DNA of 64,000 nt from Stachybotrys elegans (GCA_020746835.1 JAGPNK010000007.1:1349501-1413500); one strand, 5' to 3'; shown: positions 11,947-24,800, counted from the stretch's first letter. Notes: generated by a model from the sequence alone, not told the origin. A program made the numbers and translations.

Positions 11947-13187
11947 AACGTTCCCTCGTCAGTCCTCTCTCCGCGTCAAAAGACTGCCCGTCTCTTCAAT
12001 CTAAAATAAGCCACTCGAGCACCCAAGCCAAGCCCGACGTCCATGTCGTCGGTCCGCGCCCCGAACCCCGGATCATCACCACCACCATCAGCCGTTGCGC
12101 CCAGCATCACCATCTAAAAACACCAACCCCGACCCCTTCGACCACGATAATCGCACCATACTAACACGCGAGTGCCTCTAGTGCAACACAGTGTCAGCAC
12201 CCAAGGCGATACATCTCACCAAAAACCCTCCGAAAAGACGCGAGATGTCTGCCCTGCCTCGATCGAAGTGCGCCACAGATCTTGCATACTGCCTCGCTTG
12301 TTCCCTTTTTCTTTCTTGCTCCTTCTGCGGGGGGTTTGGAAGGGTCAACAAAAGACGCTAAAGCTGGAAAACGTCTAGATCCTCCTGCTACCGACAGCGA
12401 ACCCGTCCATGAGGTGGTGGTGGTGGTGGTGAGATCCTTGCGCCACATGGGACGGTCTGTTTTATATCCGCCGAAACAAACGCGCGCCTATGAAATTCCA
12501 CCTTTTGCTCGATGACCTTTGCCTTGGAGATACTATGTTTGGCCTGGCGTTTTCTGGGCAGACATCGGATGGGCCTGGACCGCGATGGATCTTTTAACAT
12601 GCTGCCATTGCCTTGCCTGGGATGGGGAGGCTCCATCTCGGCCTCGCATCTCGGTGCGTACCCTGTTAGTCTTTACACCTTGCTCCGAATATTCCAAACA
12701 CGAGTAGGTTTGTAAAATGTAGTACACTCTTCAGAGGAGTGGACGTCCCCAGGTGTGTAGCTTGCGCAGCTTGTGAAGGGCAAGTTTATCATGGCTTGAT
12801 ATCCGGCGAAGCATACACCCCTCCTTCCACCACATAAGCCATAAACCACATTAGCCAATTTCGACAGACCAAATGGCAGAAGAGAATTATCGTAGAAGTT
12901 TATTTGGTGCATTGATAAATTCCAAGTCGCAGACGCTGAAACGTTGAGCATCGCATGTGGTGGTATCGCTATAGCAGGTTACATAGCAGTATCAAGGCCC
13001 TACCATATCCGGCGTTCCCTGGCTTCTCGCCTCAGTGCATCACCCTTTGACATACTGTATCGTGAATGACAAGCCATCTCTTTACCCTTGGCCTTTTTCT
13101 CGTTTCGCCCTTCCATTACAATTTTACAAGGCGAGCCAGCAAACATTTATTATCGTATTGGCGAGTGTTCGACACATATACGCCGCT
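11947..13187. other. Intergenic region
   Basis: About 1.2 kb upstream of the small ORF and downstream of the F-box gene. It has a pyrimidine-rich stretch at 12060-12160 with a strong TACTAACA-type branch motif (about 12160) and a CTCTAG acceptor near 12180 on the plus strand, but I could not build a coding model around them. It should also hold the F-box 3' untranslated region. Confidence 0.45.
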
Positions 13188-15128
13188 CTACCGCCATAAG
13201 TCACGACTGCGAAGAGAATCTCCACCGCTGCTGTGAGGGCGCCAGGGATCCGAACTGCCTCCAACACCGAACCCTGTTGTGATCTCATCTTTCCCGCTAC
13301 CTGGAAGAGCAAGGAAGCCATCCGCACCGTTGCCAAACATGACACTACGCCGAGCAGCGCTGGGATCCCAGCCCTGACCCGACACGTCGGCAGCCAGCCC
13401 GTAGCTGCTGACCGGTCGCCGGTTGGGAACAGATGAGGTCTTGAAGGGATCGACCCGCGCAAAGTTCCACTTGCTGAACTCGTCGCTCTTGGTGTAGACC
13501 TCGAGCATATGCTTTGGGCCAGGTGGCGACCCTACATGAGGTGCGAACGGGTTGTTGGAGCTGAACCGGTTGGTAGGCGGTACATTGGATATGGGACGGC
13601 GAAGAGGGGACATGTTGGGGCTGGCGTTTGGAGATAGACCCCCGCGGGGAGATATTCCCATCCCGGGCGAGAGATGCGAAGGGGAACTTGCCGTGTTGGA
13701 TAAGGATCGGACGTGCCCGCCGGCGAAGGCCGCGTTGGGGGGTGGCAGTCCTTGGAGTTGGTCGGGGAAGGAATCGTCATGAACAAAGAGCCTGCGTAGT
13801 CTGGGAAAGCCGTCGGACAGAATAGATTGGGCGAGGTAGGTGTAGTAGCCCGTGGTCACAGATTTGAACGGGCCGGCCGGTGACGATCCCGATATCTCAT
13901 ATCGTAGCGTTTCCAGCGTCCTGGATGCGAGCGGCCGGATGTTGTTAGCGTTCGGAAACGGCTCCTTCACTTTGGACTGCAGTGCCATGGTTCGAAGAGA
14001 AGACGCCATGGTCAGGATTTCGTTCAAGCTCGTGACAAGCACGCCCGTGTCGTTCAGCGTCAGAACCTTCAAAGCCCTCTGCGTCTCCTGCCACGCCAGA
14101 TACTCAATGATCCCCGCCGCCGTCACCCCAGGCGTGTCCTTCAGCACAAGCTCCTCCAGGGGTGGCAATGGGGGGAGGCCATCGCCGTACATCAGCACCT
14201 CATCCGTCAGACCCAGCGTCTCGGTCACCTTTAGAGCACGCAGGCCACCCAAGCAGCCCAGCACGCTGCGCATCGTCATGGCATCTAGGTTCAGGCCATT
14301 GAGCTCCAGCACCTCGAGATTCCGCCAGATCTGGCCCGACGCCAGCATTGCGAAACTGCGCTCAGATCCAGTCACATATGACATCTTGCGCAGATTGGGA
14401 CATCGGGCCTGCACCTCAAGGCGAAGGGTCGCGAAGGCCGGCTCATCGGAGAACATGCCCTCTGGCAGATCAACATACAGCAGGTTGGGTAGCACGGCAA
14501 TGGTCTGGGCCAGCTCAACATGGCTAGACTCGCGAAGCATGTATGGTACCTTGAGGAAGTGTACCAGCTTTCCGATTCTTGTTGGGTCATCGCGCACGGT
14601 CCGGCGGAAGAGCTTCAACCTCGTCTGGGCTGGATCCTCTGGGACACCATTCTTGTCGAAACGCGAGCGTTGCTTCCGCCTATCTGCAAGCCAGGCCTCC
14701 ATGGGACAATAGTGGACGGGGTCGATCCTCACGCTGTAGTACCTGCGGGCTCCAGTCAGTCTCCGGAGGGGGTTTCCAATGGTTTGCATCTTCCCCGCGT
14801 GCACCTACAGAACATTATTGGCGCGGATACGCCATGCGCGGCTCACCTGGGCGCAATGTGCCAGGTCGCGCAGGTCGCATAGCATGCATCCTGAGCCGGT
14901 AGAGCTCCCCTCGCATGTTTCATATGATTTGTCCCGTGCATGAGGGCATACAAAAGAGAATATCCGTTCGAGGACAGGGGGAGGAAGATGGGCGAGGAGG
15001 GAAGCGGATCGAGCAGTTGGCGGAAACAAGGGCGGCCGGCCTGCGCCAGCTGGTCGAAACTCGACTGGAATCGTCCCGGAACCGGAGTCTTGCCTCTTCT
15101 TATCCTTTCGCCGAAAGGGCAGCCTCAT
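13188..15128 (-). CDS. F-box protein with leucine-rich-repeat region
   Basis: Two exons, 15128-14809 and 14742-13188, with a 66-nt intron (GTAGGT donor, CTGAC branch, CGCAG acceptor) give 624 residues. The splice joins VSRAWRIRANNVL to YYSVRIDP in frame, matching the fungal family as I remember it. The F-box spans about residues 44-105 (LLAHLPPPVLERIFSFV to VSRAWR) and carries an insertion with four cysteines (C61, C72, C81, C84). Residues about 110-340 contain LRR-like units such as LEVLELNGLNLD and LEELVLKDTPGV. From about residue 380 the chain is Ser/Pro/Gly-rich and probably disordered. F-box proteins usually bind Skp1 and present substrates to an SCF ubiquitin ligase; the substrate here is unknown. 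The start ATG is 14 nt downstream of a CTG repeat. Confidence 0.88.
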
Positions 15129-15141
15129 GACGGCGGCGGCG

Positions 15142-15142
<1 letters not shown>

Positions 15143-15175
<33 letters not shown>
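15143..15175 (-). repeat. (CTG)11 trinucleotide repeat in the F-box gene leader
   Basis: On the plus strand this is eleven perfect CAG units. On the coding strand it is (CTG)11, followed by a short GCC-rich stretch and then the ATG at 15128. It almost certainly lies in the 5' untranslated region, where length changes could alter translation. That effect is inference. Confidence 0.9.
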
Positions 15176-15176
<1 letters not shown>

Positions 15177-17042
15177 CTACCGTACTTGGCGTGCGGATGT
15201 GGGCGTAGGCGTAGGTGTAGAGCTTGAACAAACGGCGGCGGGGATCTGGCAGATAGCCGGGGGGGTCGAAGACGCTGTCCCAGGGATGTGGAAACTTTGG
15301 TATCGATGGCGCCAAGGCCCAATTGTTTGAGTATGAAAGAAGAAGAACCGACCTCGCAGTGAATGTGAGCAAATGGTGGAGGGACCAGCGGAGGCCGTCA
15401 AAAGGATACGGGACTAAGTAGAGTTATATTCGCATTTTGCGGGTGGTGGCAGCCACTTGGAGGTCAGGTCACTCCAGCTTAGCTTGGGCCGGATCGGCTA
15501 CCTACCAGAGGGAGGGAGGCAGGGAAATACGCGGGCGTCGGCGCTGGAGGAGCGTGTGGTACGAGAGGGGAGAGGGGGACAGCGCTGTCGTCCAACGTGG
15601 TTGGCTACAAACGCCGTCGTTGCAGGGGACGAGGAAGCCTGGCGGATCTGCCAGTCCAATGACGCCGCCTGGGCCACGGATCTGCGCTGCTGCACACCTG
15701 TGCTTCTCTCCACGCCCCAATATGAAACAAGGCTGCGGATTGGTTGACAGTGCTGCAATTTTCGCGAGCGTCCTGGCCTCACCACCGCAGTTGTTGCAGT
15801 CGTTGTCCTCGCCTAGAATGGACGGGATGCATCCGCCTGATGCATCATGGCTGGCGCCGTGGCAGAAAGGAACTTGGGAAGAGGTGCCTACCCAGATTGG
15901 CAATCGCTGGCGTGTTTGGGTGGAACAATGCCCCCGTCATTTTGTTCCCAAGCATTAGCAGAGGAAGGAGGACCCTTAGGTCTTGCGCTAGAACCGCCGC
16001 ACCGAGCAGGGACGACGGATCAAGTGTGGGGTAACCGCCACTGTATTGCAGAATGCCAGTGAATGACGCCCAGAGATATGGCGGATAGAGGTCCTGGTCC
16101 AGCATCCTGTATTAATAATTACATTGTCACGCCGCCTTGATGCTATTCTGAACCTCTTCTTATTTGTCGTCCACCTTCTCCAACCATGGGACCCTCTATA
16201 TCCGCTGTGGCGTCCGCCTTGTCCGCCACTACCAAGTCGGGTCGATGTGAATTCATTCAGCTCATCGTATCTGAAGCCCCTATTTTCCCCTAACCCCTGA
16301 AACTACCCTACAACAGGAAGAAACGACTGGCCATCAGTATTTACACATCGCACGCGCCCGCTGAATGAACCTAATCGTTTGTGGATGGGTGTTTCCCAAG
16401 GTCCAATATCATCTCATTTTCGCCTTTGTCCTCTATAAGGTGTTTGGTTGCTGCTGTCTCACACCCACATCCCCCGTTTGTCCGTCACTCATCTTGCACA
16501 ATATCAAGAGGCGAGACTTGGAAGCCAAATAGTCAAAAAGTCATATTCACAAGACCAAAATCCTATCTGCTACTGCACTAACATCCTTATTATTTTCTCT
16601 GTACGCCCACAAATGCATGCAAAGCCCAACATGGCGCATACCGCCCCAAGTTCCTTTTAGTGTACACAAATAGAAAGATATTAAAAGGCTTGTAGTGTCC
16701 TCCTTTGCTCGATCCAGGCTTGTAGCCATATATGCAACTGCCTCGTGAAGGGGACCCGAGTCCCGAGGCGTACCATCCCTGCCGATGCCACCATTTCGCC
16801 CTGATACTCCATATGCACAAGTAGCAAGTCGTCAACACCTCCATTATCATGACTGTGAAAGACATGGCGCGGGTGTACCATGGACCGTCACCCGACACCG
16901 TGGAAATCTCGTTCCCAACCACGTCGCTACCCCTCGCATATTTCCAGAAAATCATCACCTAAACGACACAAATGCATAGACGGGAGCTTGTAGAAAGCAT
17001 ACCGTGTTATGCACCCTTGCCGATCACATCGCAATTGGACAT
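15176..17042. other. Intergenic region between F-box and elongase genes
   Basis: About 1.9 kb holding the F-box promoter and leader and the elongase 3' region. Open frames here (for example 15437-15958) overlap shadows on the other strand and show no domain. I see no RNA gene or mobile element. Confidence 0.5.
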
Positions 17043-18234
17043 TTAAGCCTTGCGGGAGCGAGGAGTCGAGGAGCCGTTCGACTTGGGCTTGGCACCGCTG
17101 GTGGTGGCAGCGGCCTTGGTCACGTGCAGGTCGGGGACGGGAGCCTGGCTCATGCGGCGGAGGGACTTGCGGGTCGTCGTCTTGCCATCCTTCTTATAGG
17201 TGGCGTAGTAGAAGCTGATGAACAGGACCAGGTACGAGCTGAGGATGATGATGCCAGAGAAGGCAGCAAACTCCTCACCGGCACACTTGCCAGCGTTGGG
17301 CATCCACTGGAAGTAGGTCGAGGTGAAGTACGTGTAGGAAGCGAAGTAGACGAAGCCTGTGGCGTGGTTAGTTACGTGGCCCGGCATGCCCCGTGCACGA
17401 GATAGGCTTCTTACCAAGATCGATGATGAACTGGATGATCTGGAGGCGGGTGACCCACTCCTTCCACCAGATTCGGATGCCACGGGCGCTCTGGAAGTAG
17501 TACCAGTACATAACGACGTGCACAGTAAGGTTCAGGACGATGGGAACCCATGAGACCGAGGTGGAGCCAATCAGCTGAGTGTAGCAGAGCACAGCGGTGG
17601 CGCCGTGATGGTAGCAGTGGAGGAAGGCTGGCACTTCAGTTAGCAAGTGACGTCTCAAGCCGGAACCAATGCCACCGGGGTCGCAACATACTGAGAGGCT
17701 TCTTCTTGAGGAACAGGAAGACTGTGTCGAGGAGCTCCAGGTACTTGGTCAGGTAGTTGAGCTGGTCACACGTTAGCTATACGTCGTCGTAGCATGCCCT
17801 CCGAGTACACGTACGTAGTACAGAACAACAAGAGGCTGGGTCCAGCCACCCTCGTGGTCGCAGATGGCGTGGAAGATGCCGCCCCGGACAACGGTGGGAA
17901 GCAGCTGCTCAATGAAGAGAGCCAGAAGAATGGCGCTAATGGCGGTGAGGTAGAAGTTGTGGATGAGGAAGAGCGTCTTCAGCTTGAAGGGCTCGCGCCC
18001 ACGCATCCACTCGCGACCACCAAAGATGATGATGTAGTAAATGACGACAAAAATGGAGGTCGACTTGAGCGTGGACATGGGCGTCTCGAACGGCACAAAC
18101 TTGAAGTCATTGGCCGGGTATCCGACAACGGCTTCGAAGGCCTTGTCGAAGATGGGCCACAGGTGGACGCCAAAGGGGCGGTCGAGCGTGGGCAGCGGGA
18201 GCTGCTCGAAAAACGTGGAGGGAGCCGAAGACAT
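17043..18234 (-). CDS. Fatty-acid elongase, ELO family (GNS1/SUR4)
   Basis: Four exons (18234-17815, 17761-17692, 17627-17415, 17356-17043) give 338 residues. Introns are 53, 64 and 58 nt with GTACGT, GTATGT and GTAAGA donors. The ELO family is the condensing enzyme of very-long-chain fatty-acid synthesis in the endoplasmic reticulum, joining malonyl-CoA to an acyl-CoA. The histidine box HCYHHGA (H167, H170, H171) is present, preceded by the typical [16 protein letters not shown] segment (about 143-160) and followed by HVVMYWYYF. Several hydrophobic stretches fit a multi-pass membrane protein. The C-terminus is basic and ends SRKA after a Ser/Thr-rich tail. Chain-length class (Elo2- or Elo3-like) cannot be decided from sequence reading alone. 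Confidence 0.95.
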
Positions 18235-19359
18235 CTTGTCGAAATGCGAGACCAATCGGGAAGTGGAATCGATCGTACAAACACGGAATTGAGGAGACGA
18301 TCCTTTCCGATGTTTATTTTGTTGTTGTAGCTCAGCGATGCAGCTCAGAGCTATCGCAGCTAAGAAGAAAGGGGAGGGGGGTGAAGAAAGAGAAAAGGAA
18401 AGCTGAAGGAGTGACAAGAAGAGAGAACCAAGAACCGCACGCGATCGCAAACGACGCAGCAGAACCGGCCTATATGTTCGGATGAAGGGGGACGAGGATA
18501 AAAGGAAAAGGAAAAAAAAAAGCAGGACCAGAGCACAAGAAGTGTTCACCTGTCCCCAATCGACGAAAAGGGGAAGATTACTCCAATGCAACACCTAGCA
18601 CGCTCAACGGCTTGCTGCTCGCATGTGATTCGTCAACAGGGGTACAGGACCAATCAGGGCCCGAGACCAAGGACAATTTATTGAGCTCACGTGACCCACG
18701 GCGAATGAGACAGGTGGGTCGCCGTGGGCACCGGCGAATACCAGCCCATGTATCGATACGAGCTTGTGCCCTCTTGGAAGACTGTAATTTCCAAAGCCCA
18801 CTGATGTATCGAGTACCAGCGGAAGGGACGGAGTACGCATTTCTGGGCAGAACGGACTCCGCTCCAGGATGCCGAGGCGGCCTGAGAGCACGTCTGTCAC
18901 GGACGCGACATCGAGGGGGTTAAATGAGATCGATTTGCTCGGGAGTCTTTTGAATCGCGAGCCGATTGGGCCACCTCGCTCCCCAAGGCTCGGGCTGTGC
19001 CGATGCTACCGCCTGCCCACTACGTAATCGACGATGGGGGAGCTGCGAGAATTCAGGCACGAACTCTGCGTTCGGGAGGCACGGAGAAAGCGCATGCCGC
19101 ATCTCCTTGGCACTAAAGTGATGCCCCATCTTGCTTAGGTACTACTAGTCATTACACAATGCCTCTGTCTCTGGTCTCATTGGCTGATATCCCTATTCGC
19201 TACTTTGCTGTGAATTTTCTGGCACTCATGGAGATTGACGTTTCCCATCAAGGACTTCACAGCACCAAGTCGACGTGTCAATGGCTGAAGTTTAACTTCA
19301 GCACCGGCAATAGTGTGTATTGTCGTAGAGTAGAGAGCAAGGTAGGGAATCAATGGGCA
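18235..19359. other. Intergenic region upstream of the elongase
   Basis: About 1.1 kb with the elongase leader and promoter. The leader region (18340-18540) is rich in polypurine stretches on the plus strand, that is, pyrimidine tracts on the elongase strand, a common fungal promoter feature. No gene is supported. Confidence 0.5.
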
Positions 19360-19368
19360 TATATAAAA
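19360..19368 (+). promoter_or_regulatory. TATA-box-like element
   Basis: The sequence TATATAAAA lies about 100 nt upstream of the gene-like fragment at 19441-19893. A consensus TATA in that position makes a former or current promoter plausible; it is not proof. Confidence 0.4.
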
Positions 19369-19440
19369 GCATGCTTTGAGCCCAGACTTCATTTGATCCT
19401 CTTGTCCTGCCCACAGGCTCTCCATAGCGCTTCCATCTAG

Positions 19441-19893
19441 TTTACTTGTATCTGCACAGTGATCGAGTGGGGAGGTATGGAGTCTCTCCGCCCAGTGTGC
19501 CTGGTATCATGGCTGACAACCAATCCGCAGATGGCATGCAAGCCTACAAGCAGGTGGTCAATTAGTGGGATCAAGAAGACTGCAATGGCGAGCTCCTCGG
19601 CAAAGCGGCGGCCTATCATGCGTACACACAATGGCAAGACTTTGTAGAGAGACAAGGTGATTGTCAACATATCCCCTGAGCGCAGCACTGTATATGATGA
19701 TTTATACATTAACTCTACGGAGCGTCTTAACCGAACTTTTGTTGAGGAGCTGTTGGTTGGACTTGCAAAAGCCTTTGTGGACAAGTACGTGGAGATGAGT
19801 GGACTTGACAACATTGACTCTAAGGAGGCCAAGCGCTATGCCTGTAAGCAGATTGAGGAGGCCCTGACTGAAGAGTATGCATCAAGTGAATGA
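19441..19893 (+). pseudogene. Broken gene-like stretch, family unknown
   Basis: An intron-like segment at 19475-19530 (GTATGG donor, GCTGAC branch, CCGCAG acceptor) joins VIEWG to DGMQAYKQVVN. The frame then hits a TAG at 19563-19565 but continues coherently (WDQEDCNGELLGKAAAYHAY, TQWQDFVER). A one-base frame change near 19650 leads into an open frame up to the TGA at 19891-19893 (for example RLNRTFVEELLVGLAKAFVDKY). The composition is protein-like on both sides of the breaks. Either this is a decayed gene with one stop and one frameshift, or it is a small gene with introns I placed wrongly. No short intron with good signals removes both defects. I do not recognise the family, and the last open frame alone encodes about 78 residues. 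Confidence 0.3.
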
Positions 19894-20528
19894 ATGGATC
19901 GTCTACCGCCTCGCCTTACCTTGCCTTGCTCTGCTTTGCTTTGCCCTCTGTCATGTTGTCCAGCACACCAATTGCCGACGGCCCCGGGACGGCGACGGAG
20001 ACGGAAGATAAAGAGAGAAAGGGGGGCATGCTCGGAGTTTAAAATGGCTGGAGAGCGATGCTGTTTGCCTGCATACAGTACTTCGTGGGAATATCTGCAT
20101 GCGCGCCTTCTTATACCATTCAATCGCCATGTACTCTTACCTATGGTGAGCATGGCTCCACAGACAGCTGAGGTTCAGGCATTGAAGCTTCTGAGCGAAT
20201 GGCAGTCTTCCTAAATGCAAACTGGCAGGGGAATACCCGGATTCCGTACAGTACCCATAGAACAGCACACTGTATGAGATATTGCGGCTCTCGCACACAA
20301 CTCGCCCCCCATTTGTCTCAATTCGCACTGTGCGTCGGCACCCTGTAGAGTCAGGCTTCCACTAGGCTTAGTCATTATACTGCCCTCAGGCCACTCTCGA
20401 CCGGTCACCTCCTGCAATTCATCCCGAAGAAATCAGAAAAACGCCTACTTGCCAGCAAATCATCACCAACCACAACCCATCCACCCGCCGCCGCCGCCGC
20501 CGCCCCAAGGCCTCGCTCCCTCGCAAAA
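19894..20528. other. Intergenic region upstream of COX6
   Basis: About 0.6 kb. The last 100 bases before the COX6 start are C-rich, with CCGCCGCCG repeats, as often seen in fungal leaders. No gene is seen. Confidence 0.5.
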
Positions 20529-21435
20529 ATGTCCAGCTCCCTCCTCCGCATCGCCGCTCGCGGCTCGACCCTCCTCCGCGCCGCTCCCGTCCGCTCTGCC
20601 CAGCCTCTGGTCGCTCGCTCTGCCGTCGTCCGCGTCGCTTCTCCCGCGACCTTCACCACCTCTGTCCCTCGCCGCAGCGAGCACAGCGAGGAGACCTTCG
20701 AGGAGTTCACAGCGAGGTGAGCTCTCACGCCCTGCGTGCTGGATGCCGTCGTATACAACGTCATCGTGCGGCAATTGGCCTCGTTGGGAACAATTGAGCT
20801 TGCTGCGACGGGTCCGCCCAGCAATTGGGGTACCCACGCGATATTTTGTAGCGAGACATGCAATGCAGCGTTCCATCAACCCGTATTCTGGTCAATGGCT
20901 CACCAACCCCTACCTGCAGGTTCGAGAAGGAGTTCGACAGCGTCCAGGATGTTTTTGAGCTTCAGGTACGTCGGCCAACAGCTCGCGTCCCGCTGCGCGC
21001 CCAAATTGCACCCATCGTACGACTTTGCTGATCAGCCATCTTAGCGCAACCTGAACAACGCTTTCGCCTACGACCTCGTCCCTTCACCCACCGTCATCGC
21101 TGCCGCTCTCAAGGCTGCCAGGAGGGTGAACGACTTCGCTACTGCCGTCCGAATTTTCGAAGGTGCGCATTTCTCCATACCTGTCGTCTCGCCCGGGCCT
21201 CGTCCGTTACTTGCCGATTCCGTTGCCGAGGCAATTCGGCTCCCTCCCTCGGTGCAACTGCTGGAGGGTCCCGGTGACGATGCTATATGCACAAAATACT
21301 GATAGTTTCCCAGGCATCAAGTCCAAGGTCGAGAACAAGGGCCAGTACGCCGCATACCTGGAGGAGCTCAAGTCGCTGAGGGAAGAGCTCGGCGTGCCTC
21401 TGAAGGAGGACCTCTTTGGCGAGGAGAAGAAGTAA
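20529..21435 (+). CDS. COX6: Cytochrome c oxidase subunit VI (mammalian COX5A homologue)
   Basis: Four exons (20529-20716, 20920-20965, 21045-21162, 21314-21435) give 157 residues. All introns have GTGAG/GTACG/GTGCG donors and CAG or TAG acceptors and keep the frame. The first 45-50 residues are rich in Arg, Ser and Ala with almost no acidic residues, a mitochondrial presequence. The mature part carries the family's signature stretches: EETFEEFTARFEKEF, then NNAFAYDLVPSP, AALKAARRVNDFATAVRIFEG and EELKSLREELGVP. It is a nuclear-encoded matrix-side subunit of respiratory complex IV. The first intron (203 nt) is longer than its neighbours. Length and motif order match the family well. Confidence 0.95.
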
Positions 21436-21857
21436 AATCACCGACAAGAGTTGTTCCAGTAAGCTTGGAGAAAGCTCGTGTACATGCTGATATTAGACGG
21501 GAGGGGAAACCTGTAGAGGAGAAGGATGGGATAGTAGGCACCGGCCAAATCAATACACTGTGTTATAGCCATACCCAGTCATCTCATGAAAGCACTCAAA
21601 CAAGCTCACTGCCGAAAACCACCTCTCTGAAGCACGCTCAAATAAGCCCACTAATGAATGGTATGTAACAGGAAAGATTTTCTGAGCGACCGAAAGAGAA
21701 CATGTCATCTCTTCGCTATTGTTGATCTATGTATCCGTAGTCATTCCCCAGTAAAGTTCCCGTGCATAATGGTATCATATGTTAACACAATACAACCAAT
21801 GCGTGACTTGCATCATCGCATCCCCTCTAGCATCGGCTTCTCCTGCTAGGCACCACC
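21436..21857. other. Short convergent intergenic region
   Basis: About 420 bp between two convergent genes, holding both 3' untranslated regions. I see nothing else. Confidence 0.5.
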
Positions 21858-24800
21858 TCATTCCCTGAGATGCGGCCACCTTCCGTTTCCTGGTTGCTGC
21901 GCAATGTATTGCATGCCTCCAGGCATAGCCGGCGTTCTGTCCACCCCCGACACCGGGCTGGTTCCCCTACTAGCAGAGCCTCCTGACGCTCGACCAGGCC
22001 GTGGACTCATCATGACGCCCATCCGCGGGCTACTATGCACGCTGACTGCTCTCGTCTCTCGCCGGATGCTCTTGATTTGCCGAATCTCCTCGCGTCGTTG
22101 GTCGAGCTCGAGCTCCCGTTCTCTCACGATAGACTTCAGCTCGTTGATTTGCGCCAAGAACTGACTCGACGACTGCTCCGCTTGGACTTGGTGAATCTTG
22201 ACCAAGTTTCCGGATGCTTGATCCTTGAGATGCTCGTTTTGCCTCTGGAGTTCTGTGATTTCGGCCCTCATACTGGTAACCGATGACGTTGCGATCTGGT
22301 ATTGGCTCGCGACGTAGTCATCGTTCTTGCGAGCGGTCTCGAGCTTTCTCTCCAGAGCCTGAACATTGCCTTGGGCTTCCTTCAGCTCTTTTTCTGCATT
22401 GGCGAGCCGGTCGTCTGTCCCAGGGGCCTCGGCAGATGCCCTCAGCTGGGCAACCGTGGCTTCCAAGCCAGATATGCGCGCCGTCAGCTTATCAACCTGG
22501 GCTTTCGACGCCTTTTTGGCAAGTTCAAGAGCTTCGCTTGCTGCAACTTTCTCCTTTTCAAACTTGGTGCGGTCTTGCAAGGCCTCACGGTAGCGCTCAT
22601 ATACCCTTCTGCTCGTCCTCTCATATTCCTTGACCCGGGACTGTAGGTTATCAATGATGTTCTTGAAGTCCTGCTCGCTGGCAGCCATAGACAGCTCGTG
22701 CTCATAACCAGCGACCTGCTTGTGTTAGTGTGTGGACCGACTCAGCGATAGTCTTTGGCATACCTTTTTGGCAAGTGCTTCCAGGACAGCCAGTGGCACA
22801 GAAACGTGCACTCCTCTGGCGTCCGAGGCTGTGTCACGCGAAGAGACGGACTCGATCAATCTTCGTACCTCATCTGTGAGGACAGGCTCGTCTAGGGTGC
22901 TGTCTCCTGGCTCGGCTGTCCTTGCACGCTTGGTGCCATCATCATCTTCAACGTCCTTAGAGATAATCAGCCCATGCCCATCCAATAGGCTCCAAGGAAT
23001 ACTAACAAGTTTCCGCTTCAGGCCCAGCTCGCGGCTTGCCTTGGGAGATGAATGCGTCTGTGTCTGTGTTTCGGATTGATCGTAGACGTCCAAGACTTTC
23101 TGAGGCACTTCTACCGGATCATACAAGAGCTCATGGACTTCTGCGTTTAGGTAGAGAGCGATTTCATCTGCGATTTCGTTCACCTCGGCCATGCCCCGCT
23201 GAGGGTCATTGATCAGTCCACGCGCGAAATAGATGCTGGTTAGCAGAGAGGCTCTCCGCTCAATGTCGGTCAGATGGTCGGGAATGTTTAGGTCTATGTG
23301 ATCAATGGAGTGGGTTGCCACCAGAGACAAAACCAACGAAGGAGGTTTCTCGACGTGGTCGGTGCGCAGCTGCTTCCAGACATAGGAGCGCTGGAATGAG
23401 TGATCGAAACCAATTACCAGATGGTACCCGCCTGGGTCAACTCTGTCACTGGTTTGAGCTAAAGTGAGTTGCACCACGGAGTTGGGAAACTCAACACTTC
23501 TGTTGATGGCAGTACACTCGCATTCAACCCCCAGAGCCTCCGCCACACTGAAGAGGAGTCTGAGGAGTGTTGCGGATCGAGCCACAACCAAAATCTTGAT
23601 CTCCTTGCGAATCTGTTGAAGAAGCTCGTACACAAAATTGAATTTTGAGTTGGCATCATAGCAGTATTTCGCCTTTTGCTCCGTAGATAAATTTTCCAAG
23701 GCTGTACCAACAAGATCCAGCGGATAATCGCAGACGTTGCGTAATTGATTGAAGACATCGTCAATCACTTTGACGCGTTCTGGTTCAGGGTGTCTATCCT
23801 CATCATTGAAGATGCGGCTGAACTCTGCGATGTCCCTATTGTATTTTAGGATGATCGCGTCGTATTCTGGCCTGGCCCGGGCCTGGAAGGGCAGTGTGAC
23901 AACGAGCTCCATCATGGGAGTATCCTGGTGTGAATCGGAGGCCAGATCTTCATCGTGACCATCATGCAACTGGGCCATCGTGATGGATTGATCCGAGCCA
24001 TCGAATATGAGAGGGACAGGACTCGCTTCCGGAATCGATGACATAACTGCTGGATTGATAAACCCTTGGCTAGTCATATCGGCAGGCGCGATGGTAGTCG
24101 GTTGCTCGCCATGGTGGTGCCCAGGGATGGCCATGCTAGCAGATATGTCGATGGGGACAACGACGGAACTAGATACCTCGCTGAGCGGCGCGGTGTTTGG
24201 TTGGGGCATGATTGAGGACGGGGTAATCGACCCGGCCCACGGCTCATCGTGATCGAGTGTTTGGGAATGGTTGTGAAGTCCAGAGACGGAGGAATCGTCC
24301 CCAGAAGCCATGGTCAGTATCGGGATCTGAGACTGAAAGATTGTGCTCTGCTCATTTGTCGCTTGCCCCATGTCAAGTGTGTTCTCAATGCTCGACAATG
24401 GAGCATCGAGCCCAGCCACCAAGTCGTCAAGATTAACTTGACTTCTCAACTCCTCCGCAGCCGATACCCGGCGGCTGGGAGATTCGGAGCGTGATGGCTC
24501 CATAATACGCGACAGATGTCGACTCTGCAATGAAGGTGGGACTTCCCTAGGCTTCTTGCTTGTATTTCCTTGAGCTTCTTCTGAGATGGGGCCAGATTCC
24601 GAAGATGAGACTCTAACAACACTAGAAGAGGCTCCAAGAGACGAGGTTGCTACAGGCCTTTGTATTTGAGAGGCTTCCTGAGATGGTTTACCTCCCGAAG
24701 TGCTGCTGGTGTCTCCAATATTAACCAGAACCTGGGTCAATAGGTCCAAGTCCTGAGGTACTATCTGAGCTGCCTGAGAGTTGCTGGGACTTGGTGCACC

